Source of the DNA: Odoribacter sp.
Lineage (GTDB): Bacteria > Bacteroidota > Bacteroidia > Bacteroidales > Prolixibacteraceae
Direction of reading: 5' to 3'
Length of the DNA: 64,000 nucleotides
NCBI GenBank assembly: GCA_013824715.1
Contig: PNOH01000011.1
Span: forward strand, 1 to 64,000
Shown here: piece after piece, positions 1 to 9,078 of the stretch
Layout of the letters: every line of letters starts with the position of its first letter
Numbering within the stretch: position 1 is the stretch's first letter
The notes under the pieces: model-generated
Seen by the model: only the letters and a program-made list of their open reading frames with translations
Told to the model about the DNA's origin: nothing
Database searches by the model: none
Program-made: the position numbers and the translations under genes

Positions 1-634
1 GTAAGTGCCAGCTCCTACCGTAAAGCTGTTTCCCGGTTGGTAGGTAGTCCCGTCAAGGCTGTACTGGAGTGTGCCCGTGCCGCCACTGGCTGTGATTGTG
101 ATAGTGGTTGTACTGCCGTTGCATAGAAGGCTGGTCGTGGTCGCCGAGGAACTGGCCGTGATAGCCGTTGGTTCGGTAATGCTAACACTGTTGGTCACCT
201 TCGTGCAGTTGTTGGCATCTTTGACCGTGATGCTGCCGTAAGTGCCTGCACCTACCGTAAAGGTATTGCCTGACTGGTAAGTGGTTCCGTCAAGGCTGTA
301 CTGGAGTGTGCCCGTGCCGCCACTGGCCGTGACTGTGATAGTGGTTGTACTGCCGTTGCATAGAAGGCTGGTCGTGCCCGCTGCCGAACTGGCCGTGATA
401 GCCGTTGGTTCGGTGATCGTGATGCTGTTGGTTTCCTTTGTGCAGTTGCTGGCATCTTTGACCGTGATGCTGCCGTAAGTGCCAGCCCCTACCGTAAAGC
501 TGTTTCCCGCCTGGTAGGTAGTCCCGTCAAGGCTGTACTGGAGTGTGCCCGTGCCGCCACTGGCCGTCACCGTGATAGTCGTCGTATTCCCGTTGCATAG
601 CAGGCTGGTGGTGCCCGCTGCCGAACTGGCCGTG
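1..634 (-). repeat. 79-aa SprB-like tandem repeats (237-bp period)
   Basis: The period is exact: equivalent codons fall at 4, 241 and 478. Each unit encodes a motif like LCNGSTTTITVTASGGTGTL, then QYSLDGTTY and FTVGAGTYGSITVKDANNC, typical of SprB-type repeats of gliding and adhesin proteins in Bacteroidota. The left unit is cut by the window edge, so more copies may follow. Confidence 0.85.
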
Positions 635-3600
635 ATAGCGTTTACTGTGGTAGTGGTCGTCCCGGCTGAACTGGTACAGTCATTTACGGTGACCGTTACC
701 GAATAAGTACCGCTTGCGGCGGAAGTGGTACTGGCTATCGAAGGATTCTGTAATCCTGAACTGAAACTGTTGGGACCAGTCCATGAATAGATAGCTCCGC
801 TTACTGTCGGGGTACTCAGCGAGAGGGTTGATCCGGCACAAACCGGTCCGTTATTGCTCGCTGTCGGGGTGGATGGTATCGCGTTTACCGTGGCAATGGT
901 CGTTCCTGCTGAACTGGTACAGCCATTTACGGTGACCGTTACCGAATAAGTACCGCTTGCGGTTGTAGTGGTACTGGTTATCGAAGGGTTCTGTAATCCT
1001 GAGCTGAAACTGTTGGGACCAGTCCATGAATAGGTAGCTCCGCTTACTGTCGGGGCACTCAGCGAGAGGGTTGATCCGGCACAAACTGGTCCGTTATTGC
1101 TCGCTGTCGGGGTGGATGGTATCGCGTTTACCGTGACAGTGGTCGTCCCTGCTGAACTGGTACAGCCATTCACAGTGACCGTTACCGAATAAGTACCGCT
1201 TGCGGCGGTAGTGACACTAGCTATCGAAGGATTCTGTAATCCTGAAATGAAACTGTTTGGACCTGTCCATGAATAGGTAGCTCCGCTTACTGTCGGGGTA
1301 CTCAGCGAGAGGGTTGATCCGGCACAAACCGGTCCGTTATTGCTCGCTGTCGGGGTGGATGGTATCGCGTTTACCGTGGCAGTGGTCATCCCTACTGAAC
1401 TGGTACAGCCATTTACGGTGACAGTTACCGAATAAGTACCGCTTGCGGTTGTAGTGGTACTGGTTATCGAAGGGTTCTGTAATCCTGAGCTGAAACTGTT
1501 GGGACCAGTCCATGAATAGGTAGCTCCGCTTACTGTCGGGGTACTCAGCGAGAGGGTTGATCCGGCACAAACCGGTCCGTTATTGCTCGCTGTAGGGGTG
1601 GATGGTGATGCAATTACTATCGTCGTTACAGAAGCACAATTGGAAGAACCACATGAATTTTCCCATCTTCCAAAATAAGTTGTTGTTGACGTTGGAGAAT
1701 CAATTATTAAAGGATTTCCAACACCTACAGAAGTACCTGCACAAATTGAGGTAAACCATTGAATAGTAGCGCCTGATCCGCCTGCTAAACTCAGGGATAT
1801 GGTGCCAGTATCATCTGAACAATAATTAGTTCTGTCAACATTTGCACTTACAGGATCTACTGGCAAAGGAAGGATTGTTACGGTTGCTGTACTGGAAGTG
1901 GCAGTTCCACATCCGCCGCCTGTTGCATTTACAGTACAATAATAGTAGGTTGTACCTGCTATTGAAGTTGAAGGTGTATAGCTAGAATTAGTGGCTCCAC
2001 TAATTAAAGTTCCTGTAGTATTGTTATTCACCGTATTCGAATACCACTGATAATTTAATGATGGAGTACCTCCTGAAGCACTTACGCTCAGTGCTGTCAA
2101 ACTACCACCAATGCATACTGATGTAGGAGATACAGGGTGCACAGTAATAAGCGGATCAGAGACCAAAGTTACTGTAACCTCTCTTCGAGGTAAACTACTA
2201 ATACAACTTCCATCATAAGTTTCAGCATAATATATTAAACCGTCTGTAAGCGTTAAACCTGATGAAAGAAATGAACCTCCGGTAGCGACTGAATACCATC
2301 TTATTACACCGGTACTTGACAAGGTGGCAACAATATCTGCAATTGTTGCTCCGTTACAAAAAGTCTGTGAAGCGGATGCAGTAGGAATAGAAGGTGTTCC
2401 GGAGGTAACTGTTACAGTTGTTCTATTTACACTTCTACATCCGGTCGTTGAATTTCTGGATTCCGCATAATATGTGGTTGTCGCAACTAATGAAGTTGAA
2501 GTTGGAAGTAAAAATCCTCCAACTGAAAGGGAATACCAATCAACTACACTCCCTGAAGGAGCAGTAACGGTCAAGTCAGCAAGAGTATAACTTCCTGTAC
2601 CGCAATAGGTTTGATTAGCGGCTGCCGTAGGGGCCACAGGCAACGGGTTAAGGGTAAATGAAACACTCCCGGATAAAGAACCATCACAGGCGTTTGAAGG
2701 TATCTTTGAAGCTCTTACTTTTATTACCGTTGGATTTATAGTTAAATCAAAAGTTGTCAGATTTAAATTTGATCCAGTTCCAACTGAAGTAAATCCCCAA
2801 ACCGTTGTGCCATCACTAAGTACCGGTGTATAAAATATTCCTGCCTCCGAATTGGCAACTGTGACTGTTCCCCTTGAATTGACACAGACTTCGGTCGAAG
2901 AAGCTGAAATAGAGCGGTCAGCATGAGGTAAACACTGAACGAACTTTGAAGCTGACGGACTACTTTCACAAAGCCCGGATGAAGTTGCAGTAACGTAAAC
3001 TTCCTCTCCGGGAAAAAGTTCGTAACTCGGAATCCCTGAGATTTGCCATATTCCTGAAGAATTAACCGTAGCGCTATAACTTGTTAAAAAACCTTCAAAA
3101 TAAAGTTTGATGACATCACCATTTACTCCGGTTCCTGAAATTGATGAGCTTAGTTCAACAATAGGATTGGTTGTTATAGCGACTGGGTTCGTTGTAATAT
3201 TTCCAATCAAAAAGGTCGCTGATGGACTGGAAACCGAACCATTGGGCCAACTTGCCTTAGCGTAGATATGATCACCTGGAGAAAGGCTTAGTCCAGTAAC
3301 TGACCAAACTCCTGATGGGCTGACCGAAACCGGGCTACCGATTGCAACATTACTATTGTTATATAACTGAACTGATCCTGAAGTTGCAGCGATATAGCCC
3401 GATATGACGCTGGTAGCGCCACAATAAGTACCAACAATTGCAGGGACTGGAATTGAGCGAACCGCTATTGCAGGACTTTGTGCAGTACATTTATTTAATT
3501 CAGTCGCTTCTGCATAAAAAGTTGTTGAATTGGCAATTAGGGACGAAACAGGAATAGACCAGGTCGTTCCGGTAACGGTGGCGTTCCCGATTGAGGTTCC

Positions 3601-5385
3601 ATTTTTATATACCACTACCGTTGCCCCGGTTTCACAGGTTCCTTTTAAAACAATATCATCCGAATAAACCGGCTCTGAGACAATTGGGGTTACTGAAGGT
3701 GAACACAGTACGGTTACGGTAGAACTGCCTGCCATGCACCTTGTGCCTTCCTTGGAAGTAACAAATATCTGTTCATTTATTGCTAATGTCAGACCGGAAA
3801 TAGTCCAGGTAGTTCCTGTTACTGAGACAGTTCCAATTAAGGTACTACCCTTAAAAGCAATTATTACAACAGGAGTCGCTAAATTTCCACATGTTCCTGA
3901 AATACTAGTACTTCCGGCAATAACAGGTGTATGAATAATTGGAGTTGTTGATGGTAATCCACTACTACAATAAAAAGTTTTGGCTGATAAACAGGCTCCA
4001 TTGGAAGCGACTACATAAAAGTTGGTTGGAAGATTTATCCCATTTGTAGCTCCAATGTCATAAGATGTCGCTGAACTACTAGTAAGGCCATTATTTACCC
4101 CAGCCCATATTGTATTATTATCGGCATTATAAACCGTAATTACATTATCAGAAGTTGAATAACTAATGGTTACCACTTTACCAGCTTGTACATTTGTAAT
4201 TACAGGAGCAGGCACAAAAGCACAAGGAACAGCCCCTGCCAAAACAGTTCTTGAACTGCAATTTCCAATGGACTCACCCTTTCCGCTTGCTATAGCCGTC
4301 GCAGTTATGACATCTCCGGTAATCAGTCCTGAAACAGAATTTAATGTCCATACTCCGGAAGTAACTGTTGTTGACCCAAGTAAAATTCCATTTTTTAATA
4401 CTTTTATACTTGTTCCATTAGCCTCGGTAGATGTTCCTGTAATCGTGGTGTTATTGGTATAAATTGGTCCGTTAATTATCGGACAAGCTGTACGGTCGGG
4501 GCAATACTGGCCGGGAGGACAAGGAGTGTAATTATCGATAATTCCCACCATACACAAATCAAAGTCATCATGACAATCAGTACCGCCCAAATCGGATCGT
4601 GAACTGGTATGGACAACACTCGATGCCTGGGCAGCCATGTTATCGATGACCACCATTCGTAAAGGAGTAGAAGTAGTTACTGAGGGAAAAGCGGCAGTTA
4701 TGTGATTAAAATTCACGTAGAAATCATAGAAATAATCCGGATTTCCACATTCAGTTGATAAGGCAACTGATTTTTGATAGTTTGAATGACCGGGATAAGA
4801 ATGAACGATGGTTGCTGATGGTCCGTTAACATCATAGATATACACTCCAAAATTAGTAGCCAAAACCAATTCTATTTCAAAACCCGGATTTCCAGCTCTA
4901 AAATCAGGATCAGCATTTGGACCACTGGAGCCAAATTTTCCGTCAGTATCAATTAAGATACTGTAACTTTTTGAATTGGGGGCCGTTGCACTCATTCGCA
5001 AACGGAAAAGCCAATTTTTAGTGGTGGTATTTAAATAATTCTGAGCAGGATCCTGTACCGAAACCATTTGTTGCACAAAATCAGTAAATCCACAATTCGG
5101 GCCAGGACCTAAATCATTGTCAGGCTCATCAGCAGGAAAAACCAGCGAGACATATGGAATTTCACTTTCCGACTAATCATTGCTTATAAAACCATTGGTA
5201 GTTTTAGAGGAATATCCATCGCCATTTGGATCAAGTACGGTAATTCCCCCTCCAGGAATTGGATCAAAAATCAATCCCGGAGTTTGAGATTTTACTTCTG
5301 TTGCGGAAATGATAAGTATTATTATTGAGAAGAAGATAAACGCAATAGGTCTTTTAAAGAATTTTAAAAGGAAAGTTGACTTCAT
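1..5385 (-). CDS. Giant secreted Ig-like/SprB-repeat surface protein, partial, with one in-frame TAG
   Basis: One reading frame runs from the ATG at 5385 to the left window edge (1795 codons, unfinished). I read every codon: the only stop is a TAG at 5173-5175 (codon 71). Residues 1-34 are a signal peptide ending in VKSQ. They are followed by a domain with DPNGDGY and, past the TAG, SEIPYVSL, SYSILIDTDGKFG and GNPGFEIELVLATNFGVY, a layout I associate with the N-terminus of large Bacteroidota surface proteins. Then come many Ig-like domains and two repeat blocks near the window edge (3 x 79 aa SprB-like, 4 x 81 aa). A C-terminal secretion domain (type IX) would lie outside the window. Likely role is adhesion or cell-surface architecture; this is inference. 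The reading frame after the TAG shows no decay, so it may be a recent nonsense mutation, a readthrough site or a sequencing error. Confidence 0.75.
640..1612 (-). repeat. 81-aa Ig/PKD-like tandem repeats (243-bp period)
   Basis: Four units with an exact 243-bp period (equivalent codons at 841, 1084, 1327 and 1570). Each encodes a domain containing TYSWTGPNSFSSGLQNPSI and GTYSVTVTVNGCTSSAGTT. By hand alignment the unit at 841-1083 differs from the unit at 1327-1569 at only 6 of 243 positions, but from the intervening unit at about 18. Alternate units are therefore the closest relatives, which points to a 486-bp duplication. Confidence 0.85.
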
Positions 5386-5460
5386 ATATGATTGTTTTAG
5401 ACTTTTTTATATAATGAAAAGAAACTCAATAATAATGACCCTGTCAGTTATGAAAAAAAA

Positions 5461-5490
5461 CAAAAGTAAACTAATCTCAATAATATTAAA
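5461..5490 (-). promoter_or_regulatory. Candidate sigma-ABfr promoter of the giant surface protein gene
   Basis: Read on the minus strand, 5468-5461 is TACTTTTG, a perfect Bacteroidota -7 box (TAnnTTTG). TTTA at 5490-5487 is a one-mismatch -33 box with an 18-bp spacer. This would leave a leader of about 70 nt before the ATG at 5385. Confidence 0.4.
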
Positions 5491-5584
5491 TACTGGTGAC
5501 CAATTTAAACTAATTGCTGTAAATTACATTCCAATCCATATAAAATAGGACTATAAGATCGCTTTTCAGGTATTAAAACAAACA

Positions 5585-5625
5585 ATTCTAATAATTTCTA
5601 ATTTGAAATTAGAAATTATTAGAAT
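5585..5625. repeat. 41-bp perfect AT-rich palindrome in divergent intergenic region
   Basis: Two 20-nt arms are exact reverse complements around a single central G. It lies in the 419-bp space (5386-5804) between the divergent surface protein and rpsF operon, about 100 bp upstream of the rpsF promoter. No gene ends here, so a terminator role is not obvious. Apart from this palindrome and the two promoters I see nothing else in this gap. Confidence 0.8.
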
Positions 5626-5720
5626 TTATTCGAATCCAATGTTCAGGGATACCTTATGAATTATCAAAACCCTATATTCACTGATCGAAAGTTTCTAATT
5701 AAATCTTTTCATCGGTCTTG

Positions 5721-5751
5721 TTTGAATAATAGCGAAATATTTCTAATTTTG
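5721..5751 (+). promoter_or_regulatory. Promoter of rpsF-rpsR-rplI operon
   Basis: TTTG at 5721-5724, a 19-bp spacer, then TAATTTTG at 5744-5751. This is a perfect match to the Bacteroidota housekeeping consensus TTTG-N19-21-TAnnTTTG. The predicted start site is near 5758, about 47 nt before the rpsF ATG. Confidence 0.8.
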
Positions 5752-5804
5752 CGCGACCTAAATTTAGGTATAAATTATTCATGTTTAATTAATTCAGATG
5801 TTTT

Positions 5805-6158
5805 ATGAAAAACCAGTATGAAACCGTTTTCATCATTACTCCCGTTTTATCTGATCTTCAGGTAAAGGAAACGGTAAAAAAATTCAGGGACATCATCTCC
5901 GAACACGGTGGAGAGATGGTCAGTGAAGAGGACTGGGGATTACGCAAATTAGCTTATCCCATTCAAAAAAAATCGACAGGGTTTTATCAACTCTTCGAAT
6001 TTGCCGCCGACCCTTCGTTTGCAAAAACGTTGGAAACCCAATTCAGACGAGACGAACGCATTATTCGCTTCCTGACTTTCAGCAAGGATAAACATGCCAT
6101 TGCTTACAGTGAGAAAAGAAGAAACAAATCAAAAGCTAAAACTGAAAAGGAGAACTAA
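5805..6158 (+). CDS. rpsF: 30S ribosomal protein S6
   Basis: 117 aa. S6 binds 16S rRNA together with S18 in the platform of the small subunit. The start [17 protein letters not shown] and the internal GLRKLAYPI and GFYQLFEF segments are typical of the S6 ferredoxin-like fold, followed by a lysine-rich C-terminal tail ([12 protein letters not shown]). It is the first gene of a three-gene operon, 3 nt before rpsR and behind a perfect promoter at 5721-5751. The order S6-S18-L9 is the usual one in Bacteroidota. Length is normal. Confidence 0.95.
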   Translation: MKNQYETVFIITPVLSDLQVKETVKKFRDIISEHGGEMVSEEDWGLRKLAYPIQKKSTGFYQLFEFAADPSFAKTLETQFRRDERIIRFLTFSKDKHAIAYSEKRRNKSKAKTEKEN

Positions 6159-6161
6159 ATT

Positions 6162-6431
6162 ATGGCCGCAAATTCAAGTGAAATCAGATATTTGACCCCC
6201 CCATCGGTTGAAATCAAAAAGAAAAAGTATTGCCGCTTTAAAAAGAACAAAATCAAGTTCATTGACTATAAAGACGCTGAATTTTTGAAAAAATTCTTAA
6301 ACGAGCAAGGTAAAATTTTACCCCGTCGTATTACAGGAACCTCTTTGAAGTACCAACGCAAAGTGGCCAAAGCAGTTAAAAGAGCCCGTCATATCGCATT
6401 GCTGCCGTATGTGACTGATATGATGAAATAA
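6162..6431 (+). CDS. rpsR: 30S ribosomal protein S18
   Basis: 89 aa. Partner of S6 on the small subunit. The segments [40 protein letters not shown] and [11 protein letters not shown] are the conserved S18 core. CRF retains a cysteine but a full zinc-binding set is not seen, as in many bacterial S18. It starts 3 nt after rpsF ends and is followed 19 nt later by rplI, so all three are surely co-transcribed. Confidence 0.96.
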   Translation: MAANSSEIRYLTPPSVEIKKKKYCRFKKNKIKFIDYKDAEFLKKFLNEQGKILPRRITGTSLKYQRKVAKAVKRARHIALLPYVTDMMK

Positions 6432-6450
6432 TTTTTAAAGCTGAAGTAAA

Positions 6451-6897
6451 ATGGAAATTATATTATTGCAAGATGTTGCACGTTTAGGATCGAAAGATGA
6501 TGTTTTAACCGTGAAAAACGGTTACGGGCGCAACTTTCTTATTCCCCAGAAGTTGGCAGTTATTGCCACCGAATCGTCAAAAAAAGTATTGGCTGAAAAT
6601 ACCAGACAAAGGGCTCACAAAAATGCAAAATTGAAAGATCTTTCGTTAAGTGTGGCCGAAAGACTTAAAACACTTCAATTGGTAATTGGCGCAAAAACAA
6701 GCAGTACCGGAAAAATTTTCGGTTCGGTCAATACCATTATGCTGGCAGAAGCTATCAATAGCAATGGATTCGAAATTGATCGCAAACAGATCACGATTTC
6801 TGAAGATAGTGTTAAGGAAGTAGGCCATTTCACTGCCAAAATCAAATTACACAAAGAAGTAATTATCGAAATAGGTTTCGAAGTAGTTTCAGAATAA
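6451..6897 (+). CDS. rplI: 50S ribosomal protein L9
   Basis: 148 aa, normal length. L9 binds 23S rRNA at the base of the L1 stalk and influences frame maintenance. The N-terminal domain begins MEIILLQDVARLGSKDD and has VKNGYGRNFLIPQKLA, the L9 signature. A connecting helix and the C-terminal domain (KIFGSVNTIMLAEAI) follow. It is the last gene of the operon; a rho-independent terminator lies 49 nt downstream. Confidence 0.96.
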   Translation: MEIILLQDVARLGSKDDVLTVKNGYGRNFLIPQKLAVIATESSKKVLAENTRQRAHKNAKLKDLSLSVAERLKTLQLVIGAKTSSTGKIFGSVNTIMLAEAINSNGFEIDRKQITISEDSVKEVGHFTAKIKLHKEVIIEIGFEVVSE

Positions 6898-6946
6898 ATA
6901 ATCGTTTATAAACTAAGATTCAAACATTTTTCAAACAAACAGATAG

Positions 6947-6981
6947 AGCCACTCGTTTTCACATGCGGGTGGCTTTTTTTA
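6947..6981 (+). terminator. Rho-independent terminator of rpsF operon
   Basis: AGCCACTCG (6947-6955) pairs with CGGGTGGCT (6966-6974) through 9 bp including one G-U pair, around a 10-nt loop. A run of seven T follows. Confidence 0.85.
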
Positions 6982-7075
6982 TGCATTTTTTTTTAGTTAA
7001 TTACAGTGAACAATTTTCACAGGATTAGGTTTATAAACTAAGGATTCTGTTTATTTACCAATAAAAATCCTCACC

Positions 7076-7972
7076 ATGAAAAAATTTCTGTACGTATTCA
7101 CACTAATTATCTGTCTGATTGGGATCCCGGTTTTATCCGGTGCACAAAACAATCAGGACTCCATCAAAAAATACAGGGTAGAAACTATTGACGGAAATGA
7201 ATACATTGGCAAAATAATTGATCGTTCGGCAGATAAAATCCGGATTAAAACTGAGAAGCTGGGTGAAATTTCCATTCTTAACAAAGATGTCCAAAAAATA
7301 ACTGAAGTGACTACTGTAGTAGTGAAAGATGGAACTTATTGGTTTGACAATCCGCAATCCACCAGATACTTATGGGCTCCTAATGGCTACAGCTTAAAAA
7401 AAGGTGAAGGATATTACCAGAATGTCTGGATTTTAGGCAACCAGGCTATTTACGGCATTACGAATCATTTTTCTGCCGGACTTGGCGTAATTCCACTTTT
7501 CCTTTTTGCCGGAGCTCCAACTCCAGTTTGGATAACAGCCAAATATACCGTTCCGGTGGTTGAAAATAAAATTAACCTTGGAACAGGGGCATTATTGGGC
7601 ACAATTATTGGCGTAGGGGCAGGAACAGACAATTATGCCGGAATCCTATATGGCATCAGCACCTTTGGTTCAAAGGATAAAAATCTTAGTATTGGAATGG
7701 GTTGGGGATTTGCCGGAGGCGAAATGGCCAGCAGACCAACAATCAACATCAATGGGATGATCCGTACCGGAGCAAAAGGTTATTTTATTACAGAAAATTA
7801 TTTCATCGCTACTCCCGACAATTTCATGGTTTTAATGTCACTCGGTGGTCGAAGGATCATTAAAAATGTAGGCCTCGATTTTGGTGCATTTATTCCACTT
7901 GGTGGCGATATTGGAAGTTTTGTAGCTATTCCCTGGCTGGGCTTTACGATTCCGTTTGGAACAAAAAATTGA
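7076..7972 (+). CDS. Predicted outer-membrane beta-barrel protein, unknown function
   Basis: 298 aa. A signal peptide (residues 1-24, ending LSGAQ) is followed by a short domain of about 60 residues with YRVETIDGNEYIGKI and KIRIKTEKLGEISI that looks like a small beta-rich ligand or RNA-fold domain. The rest (about 110-298) is alternating hydrophobic/polar strands rich in glycine, ending IPWLGFTIPFG, consistent with an outer-membrane barrel. It stands alone after the L9 operon terminator and ends 5 nt before a large palindrome. I do not recognise a characterised family; it resembles conserved hypothetical proteins of Bacteroidota. Confidence 0.7.
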   Translation: MKKFLYVFTLIICLIGIPVLSGAQNNQDSIKKYRVETIDGNEYIGKIIDRSADKIRIKTEKLGEISILNKDVQKITEVTTVVVKDGTYWFDNPQSTRYLWAPNGYSLKKGEGYYQNVWILGNQAIYGITNHFSAGLGVIPLFLFAGAPTPVWITAKYTVPVVENKINLGTGALLGTIIGVGAGTDNYAGILYGISTFGSKDKNLSIGMGWGFAGGEMASRPTININGMIRTGAKGYFITENYFIATPDNFMVLMSLGGRRIIKNVGLDFGAFIPLGGDIGSFVAIPWLGFTIPFGTKN

Positions 7973-7977
7973 ATGAA

Positions 7978-8024
7978 TAACTTTTCAAGAGTTTTATAAA
8001 ATTTATAAAACTCTTGAAAAGTTA
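7978..8024. terminator. 47-bp palindrome, probable bidirectional terminator
   Basis: Two 23-nt arms (7978-8000 and 8002-8024) are perfect reverse complements around one A. It sits between the end of the + strand membrane protein gene and a truncated sucB 3' end on the minus strand, so it can act as a hairpin terminator for both. It is AT-rich with short A/T runs at both ends. Confidence 0.7.
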
Positions 8025-8028
8025 AAGC

Positions 8029-8220
8029 TTACAATCCCAGCAAAACTTCCTCCGGATTACGGCCTCCGGTTAGTAACCGTTCCGGATTTTCAATCATCTC
8101 TTTTACTTTTACAAGAAACCCAACCGAATCTTTTCCGTCAATGATCCGATGATCGTAGGATAGAGCCACATACATCATCTGGCGTATAACACCCAGGTTG
8201 TCATTCGACTGTCAGCCGTT
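8029..8220 (-). pseudogene. Truncated second copy of sucB 3' end
   Basis: 8029-8195 encodes the last ~55 codons of a dihydrolipoyl succinyltransferase, including [20 protein letters not shown] and [12 protein letters not shown] plus the stop, in alignment with 9079-9245 of the intact sucB. By hand the two stretches differ at about 18-20 positions over roughly 165 nt. Nearly all the changes are synonymous; the clear replacements are M/L and Q/P. Upstream (8196-8220) similarity breaks down with indels. The pattern implies that this fragment was once part of a functional allele from another lineage, not a fresh copy of the neighbour. Confidence 0.85.
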
Positions 8221-8246
8221 TACGATTAGAGCAAGTTCTTTTATTT

Positions 8247-8561
8247 TTATAAGCTAATTTCCAAACCCGTATTTAAAATTTCACAAGCTAACGGATTTTC
8301 AGGAGTAAAATCCTCGGAACTCATTGGGTGTGGTTCAATTCTAGTATCTATATAACTTGCCAAGGATAACATTTGAACCTGTAAGTCAAAGTAATCAATT
8401 GATTTGTTCTCATCAAAAATGAATGCTAAATCAATATCACTGTAAGCTGATTGCTTATTTTTAGCATAGGAGCCAAAAAGATAAACTTTTTTAAATTGCA
8501 AATTCTCCTTTCGCAAAGAGAGTATATATGAATTAATTATTTGATTAATTCCTTTATCCAT
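8247..8561 (-). CDS. MNT-type minimal nucleotidyltransferase (HEPN/MNT pair)
   Basis: 104 aa. It contains the nucleotidyltransferase signature YLFGSYAKNKQSAYSDIDLA near residues 27-46, with GS and the DxD metal-binding aspartates. In HEPN/MNT toxin-antitoxin modules this protein is usually the antitoxin, which can AMPylate the HEPN toxin. The gene overlaps the end of the upstream HEPN gene by 25 nt, so the two are translationally coupled and transcribed leftwards. The A+T content is visibly higher than in flanking sucB. The pair sits between two diverged copies of the sucB 3' end, suggesting acquisition by recombination. Confidence 0.85.
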   Translation of the reverse strand: MDKGINQIINSYILSLRKENLQFKKVYLFGSYAKNKQSAYSDIDLAFIFDENKSIDYFDLQVQMLSLASYIDTRIEPHPMSSEDFTPENPLACEILNTGLEISL

Positions 8562-8944
8562 AGCCTATATGCTTTTATTTTTTCAATCCATTTATTAGTA
8601 AACTCGCTTGTACACTTATTATAGAAGTTCTGCTTAAAATCATCGTATCGTGCAGATATGTTGAATGTAGTAATCATAGCAAAATCATTTCTTTGCTCAT
8701 TAGTCAGGTCTAAATTTGAAAGTTCAGCGATTCTAATCAAATTGTGCAGGTTTTGAGAATGCTTATGATTGACTTTGATGTAATATGCTTTTAATAACTT
8801 TTCCAAACATAAATGGCCAATAAAAAGTGACCAATTATTTCTATTTATCTTAAAAAAATCCAGCATTTCGTCATAATTATTGTCTGACGACTTAATCCAT
8901 GCATTTATAGCTTTATCAATATTTTCAATATTTGCTTGTTCCAT
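8537..8944 (-). CDS. HEPN-domain protein (HEPN/MNT pair)
   Basis: 135 aa. All-helical; GHLCLEKLLKAYYIKVNHKH and NLHNLIRIAEL near residues 44-75 and SARYDDFKQNFY near residues 99-110 are the hallmarks of the HEPN (PF05168-like) fold. HEPN partners of MNT proteins are often RNase toxins with an RX4-6H motif. I do not see that motif here, so catalytic toxicity is uncertain. It is the first gene of a two-gene unit, overlapping the MNT gene by 25 nt. High A+T and the position between sucB 3' duplicates point to horizontal acquisition. Confidence 0.8.
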   Translation of the reverse strand: MEQANIENIDKAINAWIKSSDNNYDEMLDFFKINRNNWSLFIGHLCLEKLLKAYYIKVNHKHSQNLHNLIRIAELSNLDLTNEQRNDFAMITTFNISARYDDFKQNFYNKCTSEFTNKWIEKIKAYRLWIKELIK

Positions 8945-9078
8945 ATTTTCTTAATCCTAAAACAAATGTAATAAAATTACACCAAAATTTGCCCAAACGG
9001 TTTTTATCCTCCAGCAGTTGCAAAACAAAAAACCCTTTCCGGTAAAGAAAAGAGCTTAAATGCGGCGTAAAATTCAAA

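Noticed and set aside
281-478. 65-codon + strand frame through the repeat block
   Set aside because: Antisense shadow of the 79-aa repeats; it exists only because of the repeated codon pattern.
851-1570. Two 77-codon minus strand frames beginning MCRINPLAE
   Set aside because: Out-of-phase copies within the 81-aa repeats; they differ by exactly two repeat periods (486 bp) and have no own start signals.
1-1612. CRISPR-like array
   Set aside because: Repeat units of 237 and 243 bp are contiguous and in frame with coding sequence; there are no short repeats with unique spacers, and no cas genes.
5173-5175. Pyrrolysine or selenocysteine recoding at the TAG
   Set aside because: TAG excludes selenocysteine, and nothing in the window suggests pyrrolysine genes; a nonsense mutation, suppression or error is simpler.
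5309-5548. 79-codon + strand frame in the divergent intergenic region
   Set aside because: AT-rich, overlaps the surface-protein start and its promoter, and has no ribosome binding site or recognisable motif.
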